From NCBI GenBank assembly GCA_052380005.1, contig JBQTCJ010000014.1: DNA of 64,000 nt; one strand, written 5' to 3'. Made by a program: the position numbers and the translations under genes. The DNA is from Salinarimonas sp052380005. Its GTDB lineage: Bacteria; Pseudomonadota; Alphaproteobacteria; Rhizobiales; Beijerinckiaceae. The notes beneath the pieces are model-generated. The model was not told where the DNA came from, searched no databases, and saw nothing but the letters and a program-made list of their open reading frames with translations. This document shows, piece after piece, positions 46,515 through 55,509 of the stretch. Within the stretch, counting starts at the first letter, position 1; each line of letters starts with the position of its first letter.

Positions 46515-47006
46515 ATGCGCAGACCGTACCGCCTCCCGACGCTCGCCCTCGCCGCCTGCGCGCTCCCCGCGATCGCCGTCGCGCTCGCGGCATCTCCCGC
46601 GTCGGCGCAGAAGATCGAGAACCCGGTCGCGGTGTTCTCCGGCCTCGACAAGATCACCGGGCGAATCATCAGGTTCGAGGCCGGGATCGACGAGACCGTT
46701 CAGTTCGGCGCGCTGCAGCTCACCGCCCGGGTCTGCTACACGCGCCCGCCGACCGAGAGCCCGAACACGACGAGCTTCATCGAGGTGGACGAGCTCTCCC
46801 TCGACGGCGCGCTCGCGCGCATCTTCACCGGCTGGATCTACGCCAACTCCCCGGGCCTCAGCGCCATCGAGCATCCGGTCTACGACATCTGGCTCGTCGA
46901 CTGCCTCCCCGCCCCCGCCGCCGAGATCGCGGAGGAGGACCGCGGGCCCGACCGCGCCGGGACGATCGCCGACCATCCCCTGCCGCCACCGCGCCCGGCG
47001 CTCTGA
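46515..47006 (+). CDS. Secreted DUF2155 protein
   Basis: A 163-residue protein with a signal peptide (1-32, ASPASAQ end). The DUF2155 core reads AVFSGLDKITGRIIRFEAGI, ALQLTARVCYTRPPTESPNT, FTGWIYANSPGLSAIEHPVY and DIWLVDCL. The family is nearly restricted to alphaproteobacteria and is of unknown function; two cysteines (CYTR, DCLP) may form a disulfide. The C-terminus is an acidic, proline-rich tail. A longer open frame begins at 46389, but the ATG at 46515 gives the signal peptide directly. Confidence 0.88.
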   Translation: MRRPYRLPTLALAACALPAIAVALAASPASAQKIENPVAVFSGLDKITGRIIRFEAGIDETVQFGALQLTARVCYTRPPTESPNTTSFIEVDELSLDGALARIFTGWIYANSPGLSAIEHPVYDIWLVDCLPAPAAEIAEEDRGPDRAGTIADHPLPPPRPAL

Positions 47007-47218
47007 GCAGGCGGAGCAGGGTTTGCGGGGGCATCGCGAGACCCTATCTACCAGGCTCGCCCGGGACGGGCACGGGACACGAAGGCGGGCGGATCGTGAG
47101 CGAGGCCGGACGGCGCGAAGGCGCACCACAGCGCGACGCGCGAGTGCCCGATCCCGCGCCGCGCGCGCTGGATCGCGAGATCCATGATCCGCAAGCGCAT
47201 ACGCCGGTCGAGGAGGCC

Positions 47219-47611
47219 ATGGAGAGCCTGACGCTGCCGGCCTGGGCGCGCTGGACGCTGTTCGTGCTCGGCTTCGTCTTCCTCGGGATCGGCGCGCTCG
47301 GCGTCGTACTGCCGCTCCTGCCCGGCGTCGTCTTCCTGCTCGCCGCCGCGGCCTGCTTCGCGCGGTCCTCGCCGCGCTTCGAGCGCTGGCTGCTCACGCA
47401 TCCGCGGCTCGGCCCACCGGTGGTCACGTGGCGGCGCACCGGTGCCGTTCCGCGCCACGCCAAGGCGGCGGCCGTGCTCGGCATGGGCGCCTCGCTCGTG
47501 GTGATGGCGATCGCCGGAGCGCCGACGATCGCCATCGTCCCCGTGGCCGCCGTGATGCTCGCCTGCGCCGCCTACATCCTCAGCCGCCCGGACGCTCCCT
47601 CGACGAGCTGA
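47219..47611 (+). CDS. DUF454 (YbaN-like) inner-membrane protein
   Basis: A 130-residue membrane protein with three to four helices. The DUF454 signature spans FVLGFVFLGIGALGVVLPLL and PGVVFLLAAAACFARSS, and then FERWLLTHPRLGPPVVTW. Start at the ATG 47219, preceded by GAGGAGG. A GTG at 47096 would add 41 residues, but that stretch has unusually many A/T third positions for this genome, so I consider it non-coding or leader. Function unknown; the family is widespread. Confidence 0.85.
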   Translation: MESLTLPAWARWTLFVLGFVFLGIGALGVVLPLLPGVVFLLAAAACFARSSPRFERWLLTHPRLGPPVVTWRRTGAVPRHAKAAAVLGMGASLVVMAIAGAPTIAIVPVAAVMLACAAYILSRPDAPSTS

Positions 47612-47923
47612 CGGCCTCCCCGCACTTCCAAATGCATACGCATAGCCCATGCGCGGACGGTCTCCTTCCGTGCAGGGGAAGGTGGCGCCGGCGAAGCCGG
47701 TGACGGATGGGGCGCGGCGCGAAGCGACGCGTTCCGCGAAGCGGAAGCCTCCGTGTCCGGCTTCTGCCGCCGGTTTCGGCTTCGCCGAACGCGCGTGCCG
47801 CGCGCCCCATCCGTCTCGGCGCTGTGCGCCGATCCACCTTCCCGTACAGGCAAGGACGACGCCGTGCTCGTCTTCCGAGCACCTCGAGCACCGACCTGGC
47901 GCGCCGAGCGTCCGCCGGCCCGC
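47612..47923. other. Intergenic region holding a palindromic repeat element
   Basis: A 312-base convergent gap between the DUF454 gene and glmS. Its central part is occupied by the large inverted repeat at 47676-47843. No ORF is convincing. Short repeated runs of the type gcgaagcgg/ccgcttcgc add to the self-complementarity. It may double as a transcription stop for both flanking genes. Confidence 0.6.
47676..47843. repeat. Large imperfect palindrome (REP/BIME-like intergenic element)
   Basis: Outer arms GGGAAGGTGG (47676-47685) and its complement CCACCTTCCC (47834-47843) enclose inner arms GACGGATGGGGCGCG (47702-47716... read with the next base) and CGCGCCCCATCCGTC (47801-47815). These are perfect complements of 10 and 15 bases, separated by similar spacers of about 16-18 bases. 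The centre contains smaller hairpins (ttccgcgaagcggaa; cggcttcgccg). The structure is that of a mobile palindromic repeat inserted in an intergenic gap. Confidence 0.75.
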
Positions 47924-49729
47924 TCACTCCACCGTGACGGACTTCGCCAGGTTGCGGGGCTGGTCGACGTCCTTACCCATGAAGACCGCCGTGTGGTAGG
48001 CGATCAGCTGGACCGGCACGCTGTAGACCAGCGGGGCGACCAGCGGGTCGGCCTTCGGCAGGACGAGGGTCGCGAGCGTGTCGAGCTGGGCGTGGGCGAC
48101 ACCGTCCTCGTCGGTGATCAGCACGATACGCCCCCCACGGGCGGCGACCTCCTGCATGTTGGAGATCGTCTTCTCGAAGAGGTGGTCGTAGGGTGCCACG
48201 ACGACGACGGGCGTCGCCTCGTCGATGAGGGCGATGGGTCCGTGCTTGAGCTCGCCGGCCGCGTAGCCCTCGGCGTGGATATAGGAGATCTCCTTGAGCT
48301 TGAGCGCCCCCTCCATCGCGATCGGGTAGGCGGCGCCGCGGCCGAAATAGAGCACGTCGCGGGCCTTCGAGAGCTCGCGGGCGAGCGTGTCGATGGCGGG
48401 CTCGAGCGCCATCGCCTCGTGCATCAGCGCGGGCGCGCGCAGCGCCGCCTCCGCGTAGCGATCGGCCTCCTCGATGCTCAGCGTGCCGCGGGCGCGGCCG
48501 GCCTGGAGCGCGAGCGCGAACAGGGTGGCGAGCTGGCAGGTGAAGGCCTTCGTCGAGGCGACGCCGATCTCCGGGCCGGCATGGGTCTGCGCGATCGCGT
48601 GCGCCTCGCGCGCCATGGAGGAGGTCGGCACGTTGACGACGGCGAGTACCGTCTGCCCGTTCTCCTTGGCGTAGCGCAGGCCCGCCAGCGTGTCCGCCGT
48701 CTCGCCCGACTGGGAGACGACGATCATCAGCCCCGTCTCGGGAAGCGGCGCCTCGCGGTAGCGGAATTCGGAGGCGACGTCGATCTCGACGGGCAGGCGC
48801 GCCAGGCGCTCGAACCAGTACTTGGCGACGAGGCCGGCGTAGTACGCCGTGCCGCAGGCGGTGATCGTCAGGCGCTCCAGGCTCTCCCAGTCGACGGCGG
48901 CGGCGCTCTGCGGGTCGAGATGGGCCGACAGGGTGCGCGCGACGACCTCGGGCTGCTCGTAGATCTCCTTGATCATGTAGTGGCGGTGGTTGCCCTTCTC
49001 CGCCGCGAAGACGCCCGCAGCGATGCGCTGGCGCTGGCGCGAGACGGGCGTGCCGCGTTCGTCGAGGAGGCTCGCGCCGGCGCGGGTCATCACCACGACG
49101 TCGCCCTCCTCTAGGTAGGTGACGTCGTCGGTGAAGGGGGCGAGCGCGAGCGCGTCGGAGCCGAGGAACATCTCGCCCTCGCCGTGGCCCACCGCCAGCG
49201 GCGAGCCGCGCCGGGCGCCGATCATGAGGTTCTCCTCGCCCTCGAACAGGAAGGCGAGCGCGAAGGCGCCACGCAGGCGCGGCAGCACCGCGAGAACGGC
49301 GGCGCGCGGGTCGCGCCCGGCCTTCATCTCCTGCGTGACGGCCTGGGCGACGACCTCGGTGTCGGTGTCGGAGGAAAAGCGCACGCCCTCGTCCTCGAGG
49401 GCGAAGCGCAGCTCGCGATAGTTCTCGATGATGCCGTTGTGGACGATCGCGAGCCGGTCCGTGGCGTGCGGATGCGCGTTCGCCTCGGTCGGGCGCCCGT
49501 GCGTCGCCCAGCGCGTATGGCCGATCCCGGCATGACCGGGCAGCGGCTCGGCCTCGAGCTTGACCTCGAGATTGCGCAGCTTGCCCTCCGCCCGGCGCCG
49601 CACGATGTGCCCGCCCTGGAGGGTCGCGACGCCCGCCGAATCGTAGCCACGGTACTCGAGCCGCTTGAGCGCGTCGACCAGCCGGTCGGCGACGTCGTCA
49701 CGCCCGAGGATGCCGATGATACCGCACAT
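47924..49729 (-). CDS. glmS: Glutamine-fructose-6-phosphate aminotransferase (isomerizing)
   Basis: A 601-residue enzyme making glucosamine-6-phosphate for peptidoglycan and LPS. The N-terminal glutaminase begins MCGIIGILGRDDVADRLVDA with the nucleophile Cys2; GHTRWATHGRPTEANAHPH follows. Two SIS domains have ITACGTAYYAGLVAKYWFER and VVSQSGETADTLAGLRYAK. The C-terminus LAKSVTVE is the invariant closing segment. Downstream of glmU on the same strand with a 115-base gap; no glmS ribozyme-like structure was recognised, as expected outside Gram-positives. Confidence 0.98.
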   Translation of the reverse strand: MCGIIGILGRDDVADRLVDALKRLEYRGYDSAGVATLQGGHIVRRRAEGKLRNLEVKLEAEPLPGHAGIGHTRWATHGRPTEANAHPHATDRLAIVHNGIIENYRELRFALEDEGVRFSSDTDTEVVAQAVTQEMKAGRDPRAAVLAVLPRLRGAFALAFLFEGEENLMIGARRGSPLAVGHGEGEMFLGSDALALAPFTDDVTYLEEGDVVVMTRAGASLLDERGTPVSRQRQRIAAGVFAAEKGNHRHYMIKEIYEQPEVVARTLSAHLDPQSAAAVDWESLERLTITACGTAYYAGLVAKYWFERLARLPVEIDVASEFRYREAPLPETGLMIVVSQSGETADTLAGLRYAKENGQTVLAVVNVPTSSMAREAHAIAQTHAGPEIGVASTKAFTCQLATLFALALQAGRARGTLSIEEADRYAEAALRAPALMHEAMALEPAIDTLARELSKARDVLYFGRGAAYPIAMEGALKLKEISYIHAEGYAAGELKHGPIALIDEATPVVVVAPYDHLFEKTISNMQEVAARGGRIVLITDEDGVAHAQLDTLATLVLPKADPLVAPLVYSVPVQLIAYHTAVFMGKDVDQPRNLAKSVTVE

Positions 49730-49844
49730 GGGAACACCTCACGTCAGGAGCGCACGCCGCCGTCCCGCTGCTTCGGGAGCTACCCGGACGCCGCAGGCTA
49801 TGCCAATCACGTTTCTTGACCGTTTATGAACGTTGCCGGACCCG

Positions 49845-51221
49845 TCACGCGCCGTCGCCCGTCCCGCGCGAGCGCTTGGCGTCGCGAAAGCGCTCCGCCC
49901 AGCCGGGCTTGGTCTCCTGGCGGCCGCGGGCGAGGGTGAGGGCGTTCTCGGGCACGTCCTGCGTCACGACCGAGCCCGAGCCGACATAGGCGCCCGCCCC
50001 GATCGTCACCGGCGCGACGAGGGAGGAGTTCGAGCCGACGAAGGCGCCCTCCCCCACGCGGGTGACGTGCTTGTCGAAGCCGTCGTAATTGCAGGTGATC
50101 GTGCCCGCGCCGAGATTGGCCTTGGCGCCGATCTCGGCGTCGCCGACATAGGAGAGATGCGGCAGCTTCGCGCCCGCGCCGACGCGCGCCTTCTTCACCT
50201 CGACGAAGTTGCCGACCTTCGCCGAGGCGCCGATGTCGGCGCCCGGGCGCAGCCGCGCGAAGGGGCCGACGGTGGCGCCGGCGGCGACGCGCGCGCCCTC
50301 GAGATGCGAGAACGCGTGGATCGTCGCGCCCGCCTCGATCGAGACGCCAGGCCCGAAGACGACGTTCGGCTCGATCGTGACGTCGCGCCCGAGCGCGGTG
50401 TCGAACGACAGGAACACGCTCGCCGGATCGATCATCGTCACGCCCGCGCGCATCGCGCGCTCGCGCAGGCGCTCCTGGAGCGTGCGCTCCACGGTGGCGA
50501 GCTGGACGCGGTCGTTGACGCCCTGCACCTCGTCCTCCGGCGCGACCACGCAGGCGACCGCGAGATCGCGCGCGCGCGCGATCTCGACCGCGTCGGTGAG
50601 GTAGTACTCGCCCTTCGCGTTGGCGTTGCCGATCGCCTCGAGCAACGACAGCGCGTGCGCCCCGGAGAGCGCCATCAGGCCGGCGTTGCACAGGGTCACC
50701 GTCCGCTCGGCCTCGCTCGCGTCGCGATCCTCGCGGACCGCGACCACGGCCTCGCCCTCGCGCAGGACGCGGCCGTAGCCGGCAGGGTCCCGCGCCTCGA
50801 AGCCCAGCACGACGACGCCCGCGCCCTGCGCGAGCGGCGCGCGCAGCCGTGCGAAGGTCTCCGCCTCCACGAGGGGCGTGTCCGCGTAGGCGACGACCAC
50901 GTCGTCGATGGGCTCGGCCAGCACCGCGCGGGCGGCGAGCAGCGCGTGTGCGGTGCCGAGGCGCTCGGCCTGCACGAACACGGCGGCGTCCGGCACGGCC
51001 TCCCGCGCGGCCGCGGCGACGTCCTCGCGACCCGGCCCGACGACGACGGCGACGCGGTCGGCGCCGGCCGCGCGAACGGCGGCGAGCGCGTGGGCGAGCA
51101 TCGCGCGCCCCGCGACTCGATGAAGCACCTTGGGCGTGTCCGAGCGCATGCGGGTGCCCTCGCCCGCGGCGAGGACGACGGCGAGGCAGGTGCGGCGCGG
51201 AGATGTCACGGACTCGGTCAC
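49845..51221 (-). CDS. glmU: Bifunctional GlmU: N-acetylglucosamine-1-P uridyltransferase / glucosamine-1-P acetyltransferase
   Basis: A 458-residue enzyme producing UDP-GlcNAc. The uridyltransferase domain starts with LAVVLAAGEGTRMRSDTPKV and contains YADTPLVEAETF and GEYYLTDAVEIA. The C-terminal left-handed beta-helix acetyltransferase has GPFARLRPGADIGASAKVGN, FVEVKK and NLGAGTITCNYDGFDKH. A GTG start at 51221 gives MTESVTSPRRTCLAVVLAAG; no in-frame ATG lies closer. Together with glmS it covers the route from fructose-6-phosphate (GlmM not in the window). Confidence 0.97.
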   Translation of the reverse strand: MTESVTSPRRTCLAVVLAAGEGTRMRSDTPKVLHRVAGRAMLAHALAAVRAAGADRVAVVVGPGREDVAAAAREAVPDAAVFVQAERLGTAHALLAARAVLAEPIDDVVVAYADTPLVEAETFARLRAPLAQGAGVVVLGFEARDPAGYGRVLREGEAVVAVREDRDASEAERTVTLCNAGLMALSGAHALSLLEAIGNANAKGEYYLTDAVEIARARDLAVACVVAPEDEVQGVNDRVQLATVERTLQERLRERAMRAGVTMIDPASVFLSFDTALGRDVTIEPNVVFGPGVSIEAGATIHAFSHLEGARVAAGATVGPFARLRPGADIGASAKVGNFVEVKKARVGAGAKLPHLSYVGDAEIGAKANLGAGTITCNYDGFDKHVTRVGEGAFVGSNSSLVAPVTIGAGAYVGSGSVVTQDVPENALTLARGRQETKPGWAERFRDAKRSRGTGDGA

Positions 51222-51312
51222 GGGGCTCGGCTCCTGGGGCTCGGCTCCTGGGGATGCGCCGCTCCTATGCGCGAGGCGCGGCGCGGGCGCAACCGGTCCG
51301 TCGCGCCCCGCC

Positions 51313-52023
51313 TCAGGTCGTCTCGCCGTTGAGGCAGCCTTCGTCGCGCGTGCGCTCGAGCAGCGCGCCCGCCGCCTCCTGGAGCACCCGCGCGCGCTCG
51401 AGCGTCATCAGCGTCTCGAACGCCTCCGAGCGCATGCGCCAGAGCTGGAGCAGATCGTCGCGGTCAGCGCGCGTGATCCGCGCCTTGAGGATCGTCTGCC
51501 GCTCCGATTCGCGCGCCTCTCGCGCACGGATCTGCTGCGGGGTCGGGTTGTCGATGCGCAGACGGTCGACGAAGATCGCCGAGAGCGCGTCGCAGCGCGC
51601 CTGGCCCTCGAGCCCGGCGGCGCCGGTGGGGACCGCGGAGGGACAGTACAGCCCGCGCCAGCCGGCGACGACCGAGGACGCGTTGTCGATGAGGCGGTCG
51701 ATCCCGCGAATCGCGCGCGCCGCGTCCCAGAGGTCGCGCCCGCGCAGCAGAGCCTCGGCCTCCTGGAGCCGCTCGAACGGCTCGACCTCCTCGCGGCTCG
51801 CGATCTCGTCGAGCACGGCGAGCGCCCTGGCCTGCGTCTCGACCAGGGGATCGATCTCGCCGACCTCCGCCAGCGTCTCGGCGTAGCTCGTGGCGATCTG
51901 CATGCAGGCGGTCGGCTCGCGGCCGAACTGCGCGGACGCGGCGGCCGGCGCGAGCATCGCGGCGACCGCGATGCCGAGCACGAGGAAGAATGGACGCGTC
52001 ACGATCATGGCAGGGTCGAACAT
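51313..52023 (-). CDS. Hypothetical periplasmic protein
   Basis: A 236-residue protein with a clear signal peptide (MIVTRPFFLVLGIAVAAMLA, cleaved near ASAQ) and a mostly helical mature part. That part contains four cysteines (TACMQIA, LYCPSA, ARCDAL, GCLNGE) that could form two disulfides. No family recognised. A start at 52023 adds five residues; a long open frame further upstream is ignored because its codon use is poor. It lies 91 bases upstream of glmU on the same strand and may be co-transcribed with it. Confidence 0.75.
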   Translation of the reverse strand: MFDPAMIVTRPFFLVLGIAVAAMLAPAAASAQFGREPTACMQIATSYAETLAEVGEIDPLVETQARALAVLDEIASREEVEPFERLQEAEALLRGRDLWDAARAIRGIDRLIDNASSVVAGWRGLYCPSAVPTGAAGLEGQARCDALSAIFVDRLRIDNPTPQQIRAREARESERQTILKARITRADRDDLLQLWRMRSEAFETLMTLERARVLQEAAGALLERTRDEGCLNGETT

Positions 52024-52265
52024 GGGGCGGATGCGGCGGGGAGGCAAGGCGCGCCGCGCCGGCGGCGGTGTCGCGGCGGCGCGTGTGTCGTGTACGCTAC
52101 GCGTCGTAGCTCCGCGTGCGCGCATATGCCAGCACCTGTTGCTAGAAAAACGCTCCGCAGCTCTCGCTTGCCACCCGTTCGCTTTCATTGCATCATGAAA
52201 CAACCATGCGAATGCACCCCGGTGGATTCGCTCCTGTTTCGATGGTCTTTCGGGGGCCGTTTCAC

Positions 52266-52685
52266 ATGACGACGATCGCAAAGCTGCGCAAGAAGGACAA
52301 GCCTCAGGAGGGTGCCGGGAGAGCGGAGGATCGGGAATACCTGATCAGCGACCTGTCGCGCGAGTTCGACGTCACCCTGCGCGCGCTCCGATTCTACGAG
52401 GATCGCGGCCTGCTGTCGCCCCGTCGGATCGGTACGATGCGGATCTACTCGGCGCAGGATCGCGCCCGCCTCTCCGTCATCCTGAAGGGCAAGCAGCTCG
52501 GCTTCACGCTGGCGGAGATCCAGGAGATGCTCGAGTCGGACGCCAAGAGCGGGCCGAGCGGCGTCGACCTGAAGCTCTCCGTGGAGAAGATCGACGAGCA
52601 GATCGCCCATCTCGAGGCGCAGAGGACCGAGGTCGAGGCGGCGATCGCCGAGCTGCGCGCCACGCGCGCGAAGCTCGTCCGCTGA
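52266..52685 (+). CDS. MerR-family transcriptional regulator
   Basis: A 139-residue regulator with a 30-residue charged N-terminal tail. The MerR winged helix is YLISDLSREFDVTLRALRFY and then EDRGLLSPRRIGTMRIY. The GFTLAEIQEML segment and a C-terminal coiled coil (KLSVEKIDEQIAHLEAQRTE) complete it. No effector cysteines are present, so it does not look like a metal or SoxR-type sensor. The ATG at 52266 is preferred; an open frame runs back to 52188. It diverges from the periplasmic protein gene and precedes a transporter gene by 73 bases. Confidence 0.9.
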   Translation: MTTIAKLRKKDKPQEGAGRAEDREYLISDLSREFDVTLRALRFYEDRGLLSPRRIGTMRIYSAQDRARLSVILKGKQLGFTLAEIQEMLESDAKSGPSGVDLKLSVEKIDEQIAHLEAQRTEVEAAIAELRATRAKLVR

Positions 52686-52758
52686 GGACGCGGTCCGGCG
52701 GGCTGGCGCCACGCCCGCGCGCTCGCTAGAACGGGTGCGATCCACCCGGAGACGCCGC

Positions 52759-54213
52759 ATGCAGCCCGACGCGCCCGCGCGAGACACCGTTTCCGCGCCG
52801 GGTCCCTCGCCTACGTCCCCGCCGGGCGGCCGCGACGCGAAGCAGGTGAGCGCGCCGCGCCGGGCGCTGGTGGGATGGGCGCTGTTCGACTGGTCGACGC
52901 AGCCCTTCTTCACGCTCGTCGTGACCTTCGTGTTCGGGCCCTACTTCGTCAACGCCGTCGCCTCCGACCCGGTCTCGGGCCAGACGCAGTGGATGCTCGC
53001 GACGTCGGCGGCCGGCCTGTCGCTCGCGATCCTCTCGCCCGTCCTCGGCGCCATCGCCGACGCCGGCGGGCCAAAGAAGCCGTGGACCCTCGCCTTCGGC
53101 GCGCTGATGGGCGCGGCCGCGGCGCTCCTCTGGCTCGTGCCGCCCGCCGCCTCCTCCGGCCTCGTGCTGCTCGCGCTCGTCGCCTTCGCCGTCGCGACCG
53201 TCGCGGCGGAGCTCGCGGGGACCTTCAACAACGCGATGATGCCCGCGCTCGTGCCGCCGCACCGCCTGGGACGCCTGTCGGGCGCCGGGTGGGCGACCGG
53301 CTACGCGGGCGGGCTCGTCTCGCTCGCGATCGTGCTCGCGCTCCTGGCCGCGAGCCCGGAGACGGGACGCACGCTCGCGGGGCTCGAGCCGCTCTTCGGC
53401 CTCGACCCGGTGGCGCGGGAGGGCGACCGGATCGTCGGGCCGCTGACGGCGCTGTGGTTCGCGGTCTTCATCGTGCCGCTCGTCCTCTTCACCCCCGACG
53501 CGCCGCGCGGTGGCCGCCCGTTCGGCGCGGCAGTCCGCGACGGTCTCGCCCGCGTGCGCGGGACGATCGCGGACGCGCGGCGCGACCCGGCGATCGGGCG
53601 CTTCCTCCTCGCCCACATGGCCTACCAGGACGGGCTCGTCGTGCTCTTCGCGCTCGGCACCATCTACGGCGCGGGGCTGTTCGGCTGGAGCACGGTTGAG
53701 CTCGGCGTCTTCGGCATCCTCATCCTCGTCACCGGCACGCTCGGCGCCCTCGCCGGCGGGCCGATCGACGACCGGATCGGCCCGCGTGCCGTCATCCTCG
53801 GCAGCCTCGCGATCCTGGCGCTGGTCACGGTCGGCGTGCTCTCGCTCGGCGAGCGCCACGTCCTCTTCGTGGTCGAGACGGCGCCGGCCGGCGGCCCGGG
53901 GCTCTACGGCAGCGTGCCCGAGCAGGTATTCCTCGGGCTCGGCCTCGTCATCGGCGCGCTGGCGGGGCCGCTGCAGGCCTCCTCGCGCTCCCTCCTGGCG
54001 CGGCTCGTGCCCGCCGGCGACGCCGGGCGCTGGTTCGGCCTTCTCGCCCTGTCGGGCAAGCTCACGGCCTTCCTCGGTCCCTTCCTCGTCGCCGTGTTCA
54101 CCGGCCTGTTCCAGACCCAGGCCGCGGGGCCGATGGTGCTGCTCGCCTTCTTCCTCGTCGGCGCACTGCTCGTGCGCGGCGTGCCGAACGGGCGCGGCGT
54201 CAGCGCAGCGTGA
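52759..54213 (+). CDS. UMF1/Atg22-like MFS transporter
   Basis: A 484-residue protein with twelve predicted helices after a 35-residue proline-rich cytoplasmic tail. The family opening is VGWALFDWSTQPFFTLVVTF and then VFGPYFVNAVA; a later landmark is LAGTFNNAMMPALVPPHRLG, typical of the vacuole effluxer-like UMF1 group. Substrate unknown. Its last 14 bases overlap the convergent ybjQ-like gene. Confidence 0.9.
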   Translation: MQPDAPARDTVSAPGPSPTSPPGGRDAKQVSAPRRALVGWALFDWSTQPFFTLVVTFVFGPYFVNAVASDPVSGQTQWMLATSAAGLSLAILSPVLGAIADAGGPKKPWTLAFGALMGAAAALLWLVPPAASSGLVLLALVAFAVATVAAELAGTFNNAMMPALVPPHRLGRLSGAGWATGYAGGLVSLAIVLALLAASPETGRTLAGLEPLFGLDPVAREGDRIVGPLTALWFAVFIVPLVLFTPDAPRGGRPFGAAVRDGLARVRGTIADARRDPAIGRFLLAHMAYQDGLVVLFALGTIYGAGLFGWSTVELGVFGILILVTGTLGALAGGPIDDRIGPRAVILGSLAILALVTVGVLSLGERHVLFVVETAPAGGPGLYGSVPEQVFLGLGLVIGALAGPLQASSRSLLARLVPAGDAGRWFGLLALSGKLTAFLGPFLVAVFTGLFQTQAAGPMVLLAFFLVGALLVRGVPNGRGVSAA

Positions 54214-54520
54214 CCGCCGTGCCCGAGGCCGTGACGAGCATCATGCTCTCCTTGGCACCGATCGCGCCGTAGTCCAGGTCGACACCGATGACGGCGTTCG
54301 CCCCGAGCTTGCGCGCCTCGTCGAGCATCTCGTTGATGGCCGTGTCGCGCCCGTCGCGCATCACCCGCTCGTAGGCCCCCGAGCGCCCGCCGACGATGTC
54401 GCGGATCGAGGCGAAGAAGTCCTTGAAGATGTTGGCGCCGAAGATCGCCTCCCCCGAGACGATGCCGTGGTACTGCACGATCTGGCGTCCTTCGACGCCG
54501 TTCGTGGTGGTGACGATCAT
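54200..54520 (-). CDS. YbjQ family (UPF0145/DUF74) protein
   Basis: A 106-residue protein expected to form a pentameric beta-rich ring. Diagnostic features are IVQYHGIVSGEAIFGANIFK, the RDIVGGRSGAYERVMRDGRD segment, and ANAVIGVDLDYGAIG. Function unknown; widely conserved. The 3' ends of this gene and the UMF1 transporter overlap by 14 bases in opposite directions. Confidence 0.93.
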   Translation of the reverse strand: MIVTTTNGVEGRQIVQYHGIVSGEAIFGANIFKDFFASIRDIVGGRSGAYERVMRDGRDTAINEMLDEARKLGANAVIGVDLDYGAIGAKESMMLVTASGTAVTLR

Positions 54521-54682
54521 GCCCGTCCCTCCCCTTCATGCGGGTGCGCGCCGCCGCTCGGCGCGGGGCGGCAGTCGATCCCGGGGCCGCGCGGGCGTCA
54601 AGGGCCATACGCGCGGGTGGCGCGCCGGCGCCGCCGCCTGTAGGCTCGCCGCTCCCTCACCGAGCCGGGCTTCGCGTGCCGC

Positions 54683-55384
54683 ATGAGACGCTCCGAGATC
54701 AACGCCATCCTGCGCGACGCCGACGCCTTCATCCGCTCCTTCGGCTTCGTTCTGCCGGCCTTCGCGCAGTGGGAACCGGCGCGCTTCGCCTCCGAGCGGG
54801 AGCGGGTCGCGGGCATTCTCGAGGCGGGGCTCGGCTGGGACGTGACGGATTACGGCCAGGGGCGCTTCGACGCCGTGGGGCTCGTGCTCTTCACGTTGCG
54901 CAACGGCCGCGCGGCCGATCTCGCCCGCGGGCGCGGCATGCTCTACGCCGAGAAGCTGATGATCGTCGGGCGCGACCGGCTCGGGCCGATGCACCGCCAC
55001 GTGGTCAAGGCCGAGGACATCATCGTGCGCGGTGCCCGCGACGGCGCGCGCCTGGCGCTGCGGCTCCACGCCCCCGCCGAGGACGGGAGCATCGACCGCC
55101 GCGCCCCCGTGCGGGTGCCCTGCGACGGGATCGTCCGCGAGGTCGAGGCCGGCGGCGTGATCGATCTCGGCCCGGGCGAGAGCATCACCCTGGAGCCCGG
55201 CGTCTGGCACGCCTTCTGGGGCGAGGGCGGCGACGTGCTGGTGGGCGAGGTCTCCACCGTCAACGACGACGCGACGGACAACGTCTTCGAGCCACCCCTG
55301 CCCCGCTTTCCCACGATCGAGGAGGACGAGGAGCCCTTCCGGCTCATCGTCGGCGACTACGCCCGCCTGCGCAGTCTTCCATAG
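54683..55384 (+). CDS. D-lyxose/D-mannose isomerase family protein
   Basis: A 233-residue cupin-fold sugar isomerase (PF07385). N-terminal RRSEINAILRDADAFIRSFG, metal-binding cupin residues in YAEKLMIVGRDRLGPMHRHV (two His), and the later LEPGVWHAFWGEGGDVLVGE with one more His and Glu. Members interconvert D-lyxose and D-xylulose or D-mannose and D-fructose with Mn. No sugar transport or kinase genes are nearby, so its physiological substrate is open. Confidence 0.85.
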   Translation: MRRSEINAILRDADAFIRSFGFVLPAFAQWEPARFASERERVAGILEAGLGWDVTDYGQGRFDAVGLVLFTLRNGRAADLARGRGMLYAEKLMIVGRDRLGPMHRHVVKAEDIIVRGARDGARLALRLHAPAEDGSIDRRAPVRVPCDGIVREVEAGGVIDLGPGESITLEPGVWHAFWGEGGDVLVGEVSTVNDDATDNVFEPPLPRFPTIEEDEEPFRLIVGDYARLRSLP

Positions 55385-55509
55385 CTTGCCTGTCGAACCC
55401 GGCTAATCTACACGCGTTTCATGGACGATCGCCGGGCCCGGCGGTCGGACGCGCGCGGCTCTCGCGGGGGGACGATCTCCCGAGGGCCCGACGAAGCGAG
55501 GAGCGCGGC

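Noticed and set aside
47096..47218. GTG start giving a 41-residue N-terminal extension of the DUF454 protein
   Set aside because: The stretch has many A/T third positions unlike real genes here, and the family is normally about 120-130 residues.
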